This document shows positions 37,018-47,842 of a DNA stretch of 64,000 bases, piece by piece. Position numbers and translations under genes: made by a program. This DNA comes from Diphasiastrum complanatum (lineage: Eukaryota; Streptophyta; Lycopodiopsida; Lycopodiales; Lycopodiaceae). Each line of letters begins with the position of its first letter. Within the stretch, counting starts at the first letter, position 1. The DNA is taken from positions 3,649,547 through 3,713,546 of the forward strand of contig CM055108.1 in assembly GCA_029204225.1 (NCBI GenBank). Reading direction: 5' to 3'. The notes under the pieces are model-generated. The model did not search any database. It saw nothing but the letters and a program-made list of their open reading frames with translations, and was not told where the DNA came from.

Positions 37018-37866
37018 TTAAACAGCATCACCGACTACATTATCAAGCATGAGGATTCATACACAATGTATCACCAATTTTTTATAATTACATCAAATGT
37101 ATGGCACACAGTGGCGCCTTAAGCGTATATGCAATGGTTGCACAGATACATCATTATACATAGTCAGGACTGAATGATTCTTAGACACATACTAGTAACG
37201 ATGGTAATTGTTGGAATGAATGAAATCACACATAATGTAGTGGACATACACACAGCCACTAAGGTGATGCATGATCTAGAGGATTATTACGGAATCCTAC
37301 ACTCAACAGATTTTAGTAGGTTACGTAGTGGTGGTAGAAGTTAATCACCATGCGGTTAGATACACCAAGTTACGATGTGAGGTAAGCTAATATGGGAACC
37401 ATAGTGGAAATGTCGCAGTCTTGCTACGGGATTTCAGCTTTGCATAGTATTACGGACTACGAGCTTGCGAGGTATGATTTAGTTACGAGTACATTCAGTA
37501 GGCATGTTGCGGTTTTGATAAGACGAGGGAGTACATGCGAAACTGTTAGAGCTCGTTTGAGGGGGACCATGGTCAACCCAAACCTTGCGGCTCCATGATG
37601 CGGTTCTTCGTGCGGTTCTATTATTATGTAAGTCCTCAGCTTAACCTTTTTGCGGATGCGAGATGTAACATCGCATTTAGGAGAGTTAGTGGGTTGAAAC
37701 CGAGATGGGTACGATAGCCGCGCGTTCGGCGGAACTTAATGGCATTAAAAATAACTTTTATACAATTCATGAGTGCTAAGATCAATTCAATAGCACTTTA
37801 ACCATTGCTAATCAGAAATTCTTGCATTACATATTGCTACAATCGTGTGCAAGCATTCACGGACAA
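37018..37866. other. Unassigned region
   Basis: Only short broken frames. The part from 37380 is rich in TGCGG strings and might be LTR sequence, but no partner was found. Confidence 0.35.
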
Positions 37867-40500
37867 ATGACGATGACAGTGATTAGTAAGAGTTCCAAGT
37901 TTATCAAACAGGCAGTGAGCAGAAGTTCTCTAATACAGGACTATCTGAGAGAATTGAGGTTGGATCACCTCCAGCAATTCAATCCTAACAAGATCGTGGA
38001 GGATGCGACAGTCGAATTCCTTAACAATATAAGATGGGAATCGGAGGACCATGGCTTTACCCACGTATGCAACGTAAACATCCCTATTACGAAACAGATG
38101 TTTGGTGATACCATCGGCTTGGTAGTGGATTGTGATATACCAATTATTCCATCGGTGCAAATGAGCGACTTTTTTCCTGCGGATGCTTTCAACAAAGAGC
38201 AAGGATATAAGTTGAGTCTTTGCCAGTCCCAAGCGTTAGGGGCTCTAGGAAGATGGATGAACCAGATAATTTTTGGATGGCATACTGACCAGTACATCTC
38301 GGTTAGGAACTTTGCATTGTTACAGATTGCTTTGAAAGGAATACTTGTTCCATGGGGGAAGATCGCCTACAAACAATCAAAAAATGTGTAGAGGGCACGA
38401 AGAAGTACAGCGAATGGAGAGCGCATATCACTAAAATATGCGAAGCTTTTGGAGTTTTGACGGATCGAGAAGTAGGAGGGCTGCAACAAAATCCAGTCAA
38501 AGCGAAAGCTCTTAGCAGTATTATATTGCTGCCAATTGTGCAGAGGGATGAGGCGGAGGTCCAATCAGACTCATTTAGTCCCCAAGCAGAACAAGAAACA
38601 ACATCGGTCGACGAAGCGGCAGGAGACTCCACATAGGTGCCGCAATAGAAGGATGTTGATCATGCCGGCAAGTCACAAGATGTCACGACATAAACCATTC
38701 CACTCCAGGACACCGAGAATCTGACCCAGAATGACGGGCTATGGGAACGAACCATGGAGTATGCTGACGACGTACATATCAGAATGTTTCTACACGGCGA
38801 GGAATTTATCACCATGATTACAGCCCAGGATGGAGTTTATACAACAATATCAGGATTTACAAGACCAAGCGGCATGTTGCACACACTATATAGCAATTGG
38901 AACGCTTGAAAACAACTGATCATGAGGAAGAAGGACCTAAGATAAGACAGTACTAGGCGTAGTTGCAGGACCGCGAAGCACGGATAAATGGGCTACAAGA
39001 GCAGCTCAAATGGAAAGATGAGGAGGTGAAGACACTACATGACCGAAATGCATAGTATTTTGAAAGGATGAAACTACGAAAGGAAGTAGGCGATTTGCAA
39101 GTAGTTAAGGATGAGACCATGTACGAAAGGGATCTATTACAATCCCAACTGGACAACATCACGGTGGGAGGCCAGTACGAATTAACAATGTCGATCTCAA
39201 AGAGTGGACTCAGAACATCCTGCGAACGCAAGTCGCAGAGAAACTGGAGCAACTCATCAAAGAACATGGCCTATTGTGGGAGAAAAATCTACAATTGGAG
39301 AAGGAGTTGGCAGAGAAGCAGGGCTTTTTACCCATCACTCACCAATGTAGAGATTGGTTGAGCCATCTAGAGGCCATAACAATGTAGGCCAACCTACAGC
39401 AGTTGATGGTGGATATGCAACAGTCGTGACAACAAATATCCGACCTACAATGGGAATTACAAGCTAGGGAAGATGAATGTGGACAGTTACACGAAGAAGT
39501 GAAAGGATATGTCACTAAAGTGGCACGGTTGAACACGAAACTCCGTGCTAGGCAACACTTTGAACGGATGGTTCATAGCCCACCACAACCTGATCTAGTA
39601 GAGTCGGCAAACACAATAGGACAATGTATGGGCTGGATAGTACATTCGAAGGCAACCCAAGCGTAGGTGAACCTGCAGCAAGTCATGCTAGACAATCAGA
39701 ATTTAAGACAACAACTGATTAATTTGCTAGACATGCTACGAAATGAAGAGGTAGACCATCAGAAATCACAGGCGGAAGTCCAGGAGCTGATAGCAGAAAT
39801 GGTAAGTTTGAAAGATCAGTTAGGAGTTTCTGCCAATGCATGTGAGTCAACAACACAATAGCCAGGTTGTGCAAGACCAAGCTTTAGTTGGGATACCACG
39901 AAAATCACGAGCAAAGTGACCTAAAACAACGTTGGGCAGGCAGGTAAAAAATCTACAACATTTTGCAACCCTGGATATTCCTACGCAACGTGGAGCATGC
40001 TCGGAACATTGATTATGTGTTCTTACCAGGGATAAGGGACATTACCGCTGAGGAAATGGGAAGAGCCCTGGGACTTGGGTGAATTATATGATTTCTGGTT
40101 GGAATCGGATTTGAAGGCGCAGGCGGTATTGGCATGGGCATTTTTATAGGGCAAGATGAAGGTGAACAATTGGGACGAAAATCCTAATGGGAAGCATTAT
40201 GCTGATTGCGATAGTATGTGTATGAAACGGAGTGGGGCTTCAAACTCGATAATGATGTCCACTATAGTATGTTTCACAAACAGGCGAAGTTCAAACCTTG
40301 GTTGGCTGGGACAGGCCGAGATTTCAAGGCTTTGTACGTGGCAATAGCGCAACATGTGGATGACTCGTATCCACCATTATGGAGAACTTATTGTCGTTGG
40401 GAGGAGGATTTTCAGCAACGGGTACAGGAGACCGAAAACCACATCAAACAAAAGAAGGAAAACAAGGGAACGGAACGAGCCGCAACATACGGGATCTTAT
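37867..40500 (+). pseudogene. Long decayed frame with globular head and coiled coil
   Basis: From the ATG at 37867 about 175 open codons read as a folded domain (SSLIQDYLRELRLDHLQQFN, TKQMFGDTIGLVVDCDIPII, SQALGALGRWMNQIIFGWHT). A one-base frame change near 38360 continues into DRLQTIKKCVEGTKKYSEWR and an acidic tail. From about 39060 heptad-like coiled coil dominates: KLEQLIKEHGLLWEKNLQLE, then NLQQVMLDNQNLRQQLINLL and AEMVSLKDQLG. About 39235-39861 stays in one frame apart from three stops. The 3' part (40218-40500) reads FKLDNDVHYSMFHKQAKFKP, WLAGTGRDFKALYVAIAQHV and a charged end. It lies downstream of a Gypsy pol on the same strand. I do not recognise the family; an accessory retrotransposon ORF is the likeliest reading. 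Confidence 0.4.
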
Positions 40501-40800
40501 AATTTTGCAACTTTATTTGCAGGTACTGCAAGTGCAATAACCATGAGATCCAGGATTGCAGAATTCTCAAAGCGAAGAATGCAGCCAGACAACCTAATCA
40601 ACAAGCAAATGCAGTCACAACATCTCTCGAAATCAACATGGACGAAGGTGCATTTATGGTCAAAGACTAGTGATCATGAGATCTTTCACTCCTATATGTG
40701 TTATACTACGAAGAAGTACATTCATCTTGGCGACGATAGCACTCACACTATCAAAAGTGAAGGTAATATAAGATTAAAATTCCAGCATGATCAATTCAAA
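40501..40800 (+). pseudogene. Copia zinc-knuckle and protease fragment
   Basis: CRYCKCNNHEIQDCRILKAK is a CCHC-type knuckle. Further on YIHLGDDSTHTIKSEGNIRL matches the protease-to-pre-integrase stretch of the Copia copy at 18.1 kb. The DSGA motif region itself is lost. Confidence 0.55.
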
Positions 40801-40814
40801 CTACTGGTCACAAC

Positions 40815-41168
40815 TGATCAAGCTTTCTAGAAATGGGGAATTGATTATGTTGGACCCATTAGTCCTGCTGCTAGACACACTCAATCCCGCTATATAGTAG
40901 TAGCTACGGACTACTATACCAAGTGGGCTGAAGCAAGAGCTGTTAACAATGTTGACGCTCGTTCTACCGCAAAAATTCTCTATGAATAGGTTATCGTTCG
41001 TTTTGGATGTCCTCTAGAAGTTATCAACGATAGGGGTACACATTTTCTTAACTCTGTCATAGCATATCTACTTTCCAATTTTTTTGTGGTACATCGCAAA
41101 AGTTTTCCGTGTTATCCATGATGCAATGGCCAGGCAAAATCCACAAACAAAATCGTATGTGGTGTTCT
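40815..41168 (+). pseudogene. Gypsy integrase, 5' portion
   Basis: WGIDYVGPISPAARHTQSRY, then TDYYTKWAEARAV, FGCPLEVINDRGTHF and NGQAKSTNKIV are the Gypsy integrase core with its Asp positions. Two stops are present. It is interrupted at 41168 by the insertion at 41169-42989; the remainder is at 42990-43235. Confidence 0.85.
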
Positions 41169-41807
41169 TGTTGGAGGATGCAAGCTACGCACAAAGCAGC
41201 TGTGTCCGAAAAGGCACAAAAAAGAGTGCATTCGTCCCATAAAAAAATGGAGACTATAACAGAACCCACATATAAGCTCGTTGTAGACAATGTACCCTTG
41301 CCCCCTGGTACCAGTCCTTTTGGGCTCAAAGGGGAATGATGGCGGGTGGCTAGGCGGTGGGGATAAGATCCCGCACATAGCCCGCAGGCGCGCATGGCAT
41401 GCCACATCGTCTACTGGACCACTCTTCACTGTCGACAAATTCTGAGTTGGTATCAGAGCAAGTGTTCTAGTCCTGAATGAGCAAGTGGGGGTTTCCTTCG
41501 CCCTGTGCTCGCTTGAGTGGGGGTGTTGGAGGATGCAAGCTACACACAAAGCGGCTGCGTCCGAAAAGGCACCAAAAAGAGTGCATTCGTCCCATAAGCA
41601 AACAGAGACTATAATAGAACCCACATATAAGCTCATTGTAGACAATGTACCCTTGTCCCTTGGTACCAGCCCTTTTCGGGGTCAAAGGAGAATGATGGCG
41701 GGTGGCTAGGCGGTGAGGATGGGATCCCGCACGTGGCCCGCAGGCGCACACGACGTGCCACATCGTCTACTAGACCGCTCTCTGTTGCCGACAAACTTTG
41801 AGTACCA
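41169..41807 (+). repeat. TRIM-like module: LTR copy, primer site, 76-bp interior, purine tract, LTR copy
   Basis: Two direct copies of about 280 bases (41169-41447 and 41524-41807) both start TGTTGGAGGATGCAAGCTAC. Between them are TGGTATCAGAGC (41448-41459), only about 64 further bases, then GAGTGGGGG touching the second copy. That is the layout of terminal-repeat retrotransposons in miniature, with no coding capacity. The 3' limit of the second copy is uncertain. Confidence 0.5.
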
Positions 41808-42989
41808 TGTTGGAAGAAGGAGGTTGTGTGAGTGTGAGAAACAAAAATAAATAGCTCGAGAAGAAACGAACACGAAGAGAAGCGAACTCAAAACTCAAAC
41901 GAGAAACAAACTCGAACGGAATGTGTTCGTGCGCAGCGGAGTGAGCTATATTACTTCTTCCCTAAGCATGACTACGCCTATCAGAAACGAACAGAACGTT
42001 AGTGATAGAAATCACGGTCATTCTGATTACATAGCCAAACATTATTAAAACACCAGAAGAATAATTTGTCGTGAACAGATAGACAAATTATTAGTCACGA
42101 ATGACTCGCGAAAAGCTATACCTAGCTCGACTGATAATCAGTCGCAAATGATTCGTGAAAGACAAGACTAAATATTAGTCGTCAACAGCTAGACTAATAA
42201 TAAAACAGATTACCAGATTGAGCAACAAGAAAAGTCAGACAGAATGAAGAATAGACATAGCAATATTACACTAATTTGAATGCATAACAAAGAGCTATTA
42301 TCAGATTAAGTATAGCAAATATACATGTCAATAATGTGGTAGAGCACAAGACAATAGCGGACGAAACCGCGTGCTCTACAAAGCTAATTCAATCTGAAAA
42401 AAAAATGAAACCTATTACTGACAATAAAGAATCAATGCACAAGTCATCTACTTCGTCCATATCTGATAAGCTTCTGATGCTATATTTTACACACACTTGT
42501 TCTCTTGATCAATCTGAATACACAAATGGTATTCAGTATATATACACAATGTTACAGGTGTGCAGATGAAGAAAGTACAAAGTGGATGTGCTGTCTGTAG
42601 GAGATCGTGGGTGGCTGCAGTCGTTGTCAAGTCTGTTAGTGCAGTTGCATGGGGTGAGCGTGAAAAGGGTGCGACGTCAGCCTTTGCTGAAGTGAACATT
42701 GGTGAAGATGCAAAAAAATGCGTCACTATGATGAAATGCCTTAGGATTTGATTTACAGGGTGCCTTTGCTTCCTAGGGCACCTTTGGCATTTTGTAAGGC
42801 AATGTCGTCTTTTTTTCACCTGTCACAAAACACGTGTAAAAACACAGTGTCACGTTTTGTTCACCTCTTCTTCGCCTGTGAGAATTTACATGTAAATATG
42901 CAGACCGTGCGACAACGTGAGTAAAAATGCAGCATGAATGGAGGCAGATTAAAATGGGATTTAGGAGAGTAGAGGAGATAAATCCAACA
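41169..42989. mobile_element. 1.8-kb insertion with TG/CA ends and 5-bp target duplication
   Basis: The insertion starts TGTTGGAGGATGC and ends AAATCCAACA (6-bp inverted ends TGTTGG/CCAACA). It is flanked by GTTCT on both sides (41164-41168 and 42990-42994). Skipping it plus one GTTCT puts the two integrase pieces back in register. It contains a direct repeat (41169-41447 and 41524-41807), a Met-tRNA-type primer site (41448-41459) and a purine tract GAGTGGGGG before the second copy. Its distal half has a TATA-like element near 42537. It could be a miniature LTR element with a further insertion, or a rearranged solo LTR. Confidence 0.7.
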
Positions 42990-43235
42990 GTTCTCACCAA
43001 AACTGTTGAGTCTAACCGATTCGATTGGGAACTAAAACTTCATGTTGCTCTATGTGCCTACCGCACTACCCCGAAGCGAACCACAGGCTTAACACCTTTC
43101 CAGCCAGTATATGGACAAGAAGCCATTATGCCTGTCGAATTTCATATTCCATCCCTTCGAGTAGCCTATAATCTCGAGCTAGATAATCGACAGATTCTAG
43201 CAAACATGTTATTTCATCTAGAACAGCTGTGTTGA
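42990..43235 (+). pseudogene. Gypsy integrase, 3' portion
   Basis: TKTVESNRFDWELKLHVALC, AYRTTPKRTTGLTPFQPVYG and QEAIMPVEFHIPSLRV are the distal part of the Gypsy integrase core. It continues the frame of 40815-41168 after the inserted element and target duplication. It ends at a stop soon after LFHLEQLC. Confidence 0.85.
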
Positions 43236-43267
43236 CACTTCCTATGTGGTGTATTGAGATCATGTGA

Positions 43268-43369
43268 CCAATCACAAGTTAGAGATCCATGAAATTGGTC
43301 CAATCAAATTTGAGGGTCATTATGTCATTGAGCCAATCACATTTAGAGGAGGAAGAAGGGGTCCAATCA
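43268..43369 (+). repeat. Four evenly spaced CCAATCA motifs
   Basis: CCAATCA starts at 43268, 43300, 43333 and 43363, a spacing of 30-33 bases. The surrounding sequence is weakly similar, so this may be a degenerate 32-bp tandem repeat. No TATA box follows at a useful distance. Confidence 0.5.
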
Positions 43370-45343
43370 TGTTTCACTCCCCTTCACCTCAATTTGCTAC
43401 TTATATGTGTCTTAGATCAACTCCATGGAAGTTTTTTGGAGTTAGTGAGATCTCCTACATTTAGAGATTTTTTGGCTTTCTCTCTTTACTCGAGTTTTTG
43501 TACTTGGATTCTCTCTCTACCCAAGAGCAAGGCTATTTTGTAATTAGTTTTTTCATGTACAAGTCTCCACACATGTGAATGTACTTTCATGGATGATATA
43601 TGCATGTTTCATTGTGCTCTTGACTTAGATTTGTGAGATAGATCTTGAATTTCAATCTATGTTTGACCTTTGAGCAATCACCAAGTCTTAGGAGATCATA
43701 ATCACACTTTTGGGCATTCCCACACGTGTGAAATTCAACAAGATTTCCACTACTGCATCTTTTACAATGGCATGTGTAGTTGGCTTTACTGCTTTGAAAA
43801 CAAAAGTGTAGAACAAAAGGATCAATTCAAAATATCATACATGAGATGCTTGAGACCATAAAAAGCTCATTTGAACCTACAAACCAAGTCTTGTTTCCTA
43901 AAACCATGAGTATTTTTGGTTGTTGAACGTATATCTCCTAATTTCACATTTCACATCCATTTAGGAAGGCACATGTCATTTCCCTTTGACATAAACTCCA
44001 ATCAAACTAGCAAAAAAAGAAATGAGTATTGTAATGGTATTCATACTTTGCAGTTGGAGAAAATGTTTTGTTGCTAATTTTTGAATTCTCTGAACTTGGT
44101 TATGCATTTCACAAAAATAAATGTCACTAACTTCTCAATCATGAATACCCATGTAGATTAACTACATAGGTAATAACTGTAGTATGTAGATGATAGCCAT
44201 TTCTAAGAACTCAAATCCACAAATTGAATAACACATATCAAAAAGCTACTTTCTAAAGTGGTATAAGGCACCTCTTTAAACTGCTATAAGCAATAAGATA
44301 GTCATTCGAAAACACACTACTTTAAGCAACCAATTTACCGTCCATAGAGCAATGGTGAATAGGGTACATAGGATATTTAGAAGCTCCTCCATCTAATGTG
44401 GGATTAGACTTAGCTTTCTTGATTGCTTAAAGCAATTTCTTGCCTTTGCATCATCAATGAAATCTTTCCAAACTTTATTTTTGGAACTGAGTGTCATTGC
44501 ATGCCCTATAATCCATGTACAATACCTGCCAGAGGTCAATCAAACCCATTTCATCCTATTAGCATCATAGTGAAAGATATGCTATGAATTGACAATTGCA
44601 ACTCATTGACATAGTGGATGGTAATATTCATATCTAGGATAAGTTGATGGCTACACTTTCTATAGGAAGGAAAAACTTGTTTATTGGATACATTCTAATA
44701 GATCTCCTTAATATTATCTTTTTCAAATGATGATAGAACTTATGATGCTCATTTTGAGAAAATATTTTAGATAAGAATTTCCATCAAAATTTTATCACAT
44801 ATGGCACACATGCTTGCCCATTGCCAGCACTCCAACCTTAAGAAATTCGAATTATCATGGCTGCAATGCACAGAACTAGTTTATAGTCTTGACCAACAAA
44901 GCATATCTACAGATAGCTGTACATCATGATGGTAACATAAATGATATTTATCTTTATCAGCTGTTCACATGACTAGAACCAGGAAAACTTTGAGCACTTA
45001 TGTTAACATGTTTTCATGGCAGAATTAGTTGCAGTGACAAAGCATAGATATCCTTTTATATGGTCAAAGGGGATACTTGTCATGAACTCCATAAAAATTT
45101 TAGCATCACACTAAGCACAGCAGATCATAAAAGATAAAACAAATATAGCATTCTGTAGCTCAGAATACCAAAAGAAGATCAAGGGCAGGCAATAGCTGAT
45201 ACAGGATCTGCTACCAAGAATAGCAATGAGTGTGCTATAAAGAACCCAGAAAAAAACTAGATTATAAGCCATTAATGAATGTCTTAACATTCTATTTGTA
45301 CTCTGTTGGAATTAAAGCTGAATTCCTAGTTTCAAAAGGAAGT
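43370..45343. other. No gene seen
   Basis: AT-rich sequence without an assignable frame or RNA gene. Confidence 0.5.
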
Positions 45344-46000
45344 TCAAGAGCAGGGTAAAGCTTCCTCTAAAAGGAGTAATCCATCTTCTGCATAAAATCT
45401 TTGTATGTGTGCATGCGTACATGCACTGTGTGCATAAAGTCTTTGTATGTGTGCATGCGTACATGTACTGTGTGTGCAATATTCTTCAGATGTCGAAGTT
45501 GAGTTGTTTGGCATGAATCTGGCTGGCGCTCTTCGTTCTCTTGTCAATCTCCTGGGAGATTGTTTGGATATTGCAATGTCTTTGCCTTTGTCTCTTCGGC
45601 TAGGTGCAAAACCATTGTGGTTTATTGGCGTTCTAGTTGTAGGCAGACTTGCGGTCCTTTCTTTGTCTGATTCGTCGCTCAACTGTTGTAAGATCCGAAC
45701 ATCTTTGTCTGAGTGTTCAAGTTCTGCTCCCTCTGTCATGGTTGGCAGGTCGTAGTACTACTTTTCTAAGACTTCATATTTGACAGAATCATCATTGGCC
45801 ATTGTTCTGGTTTCATCGAACTTGACGTCTCTAATGGTCTTCACTTGGTTGGTTTCTGGCATGTAGATCCTATAGTACGACGTATGGTTGTCACACCCAA
45901 CAAGGTATCCTTGTTTGATTTTCTCATATATAAAAAAGGTCTTATATTTAAAGCTTAACGTTGTCAATTTCAACATTAAATGGTAGAAGTGTGACAACAT
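45344..46000 (-). pseudogene. Copia integrase C-terminus and linker fragment
   Basis: The minus strand reads KQGYLVGCDNHTSYYRIYMP then VKTIRDVKFDET, the end of a Copia integrase region. After a stop comes RRLTRERRAPARF, the basic linker that precedes RT. A 42-bp direct repeat (about 45401-45475, TTTGTATGTGTGCATGCGTA) lies where RT should begin. RT is absent. Confidence 0.75.
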
Positions 46001-46180
46001 ACTTTTGTAGCATTAATTGTAGATGTGACCATACTTTATTTGAAATTAGCTCTGGTTAATTCAATATGGACTAATCATTTTGATGACTAATGGATATTTA
46101 GATTGATTTGATTGACAAGCCTCTGAGTAATCATCATCGTAATACGAGCCACCACGTTTGCAGTCATTTCTGATTTTCTC

Positions 46181-46188
46181 TATATATA
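46181..46188 (+). promoter_or_regulatory. TATA box upstream of the H3-Ulp1 gene
   Basis: TATATATA in CTCTATATATACTGATC, about 230 bases before the ATG at 46412. The leader between them is unusually rich in CGCG and CGAC for this region and has no ATG in the H3 frame. Confidence 0.5.
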
Positions 46189-46411
46189 CTGATCGACGAC
46201 GTTGGAGTTTTTTTGCTTATATTTATTTGCATCCATGCGATATTGATTCAGCGCGCTCGAAAACAACTTCCTTCAATTCGTTCCTACTCGCTCGCACTCA
46301 TCCGCTACCAGCTAACGAAATTGTTGAGCTCAAGTATCGCTTCGACGCGCCCGACCTAAGGTCTGATCCTAAAATCAACATTATCGCGCGTTGATCCGCT
46401 ACTACACAGTA

Positions 46412-47799
46412 ATGGTGCAGACCAAGCAGACAGCACGAGGGCATTCAGGTGGAATACCAATTTCAGGTGCGGGTCAGGGAAATCCACAACCACCACCTCG
46501 TCCACCACCACCTCCTCCTAGGCCAAGGGGCAGAAGAAGAGACCCACCCTGGCTCAAGGATATTCGAAAGCTTCAGAAGACAAATAATCTTCTGATTCCG
46601 AAATCTCACATACAGAGGTCCATCAGGCAGGTGACAAGAAGTCTATCTGTAGATGTGAGATGGACGATAATGGCAATTGAGGTGCTGGACACAGCATATG
46701 AGGATTTCCAGGTGAAATTTTTTTTTGATACTGTTGTTGTAGTTGTCCATGCCAAGAGGGTGACCATCATGCCCAAGGATTTTAACATTGTGTTCAGGCT
46801 TCGAGACACATATCACAAGTTTGCTGATTACTTTAGACTTGCTCCCTCCTCTCCTCCAAAACAAGATTCAGAGAAGAGAAAACAAAAGCAATCTCAACCA
46901 ACCCGGCTTGTTATTCGTATACAGAGCGGGAGTGTTTCAAAGAAGAGGAGGTCTCTTAACCCTCCATCTAAAGCGAGGGATTTTTCCAAGCCATATCCTC
47001 TGAATACTATTCTTTCTTCTAGGCATTCTCCTCCTAAGTCTCCTTCTCCTTCCACTCCATCTTTAACTTCTCCTGCTAAATCTTCCTCTCCTAATAAATC
47101 TCCACCTCCTAAATCTCCTCCTCCTCCTAAACCCGTAAATATTAGTTCCCCTCCTCTTGTTGTTGGAAACGATCTAGATGATTTTGTTAGTGTAAAGGTA
47201 GAATCAATTTTGAATGACAATTCTTTATGTGGTTTATCAGTGTTACTTCTGTCACCCCCTGCACTTGCCTTTGTAAATAGTCCTCAATATGTACAATATG
47301 ACCAATTGTTAAACACATATCTTAAAGGTTTAGGTCCTCAATACAACTTTAGGATGCCGAAGACCAATGCTGGTCTCCCTCTTTCTAGTTTAGATACTGG
47401 TGAATTAGAAAGTAGGGATAAAATGCTAGGGGACAATTTAGGAGGTGGGGCAATTCAGTACTGGATGGAGTCCTTCCAAACCCCATTGTTTGTAGATGTT
47501 GCATTGTTTCCCCTTCAATTCATGGCAGTATTTGATTTCCCTGATTTCAAAAGTCTGCACAATGATATGCTCCAATACGTCAGACTGGGGACTCCAATTC
47601 TTGTGCTGCCATACATAAAAAAGTAAGTGTCTATTTTTCAGATTTTATTTTATTAAATTTTTCATATGAATTTTGATTTCACATTGATTCTCATAAATTT
47701 CTTGGTTTTTGATTTCAATGATCATTGGAGCTTATATGTGTTGTCCCTGTACGTCAATGATGAGGGTGTGTGTAATCCAGTTTGTTTGAAAATGAACTC

Positions 47800-47842
<43 letters not shown>

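Noticed and set aside
33290-37700. TGCGG-rich blocks on both sides of the Gypsy pol as an LTR pair
   Set aside because: Similar composition but no alignable stretch longer than a few bases.
46391-46411. Upstream extension MIRYYTV of the H3-like frame
   Set aside because: It begins at TTG; the ATG at 46412 gives an N-terminus that matches histone H3 directly.
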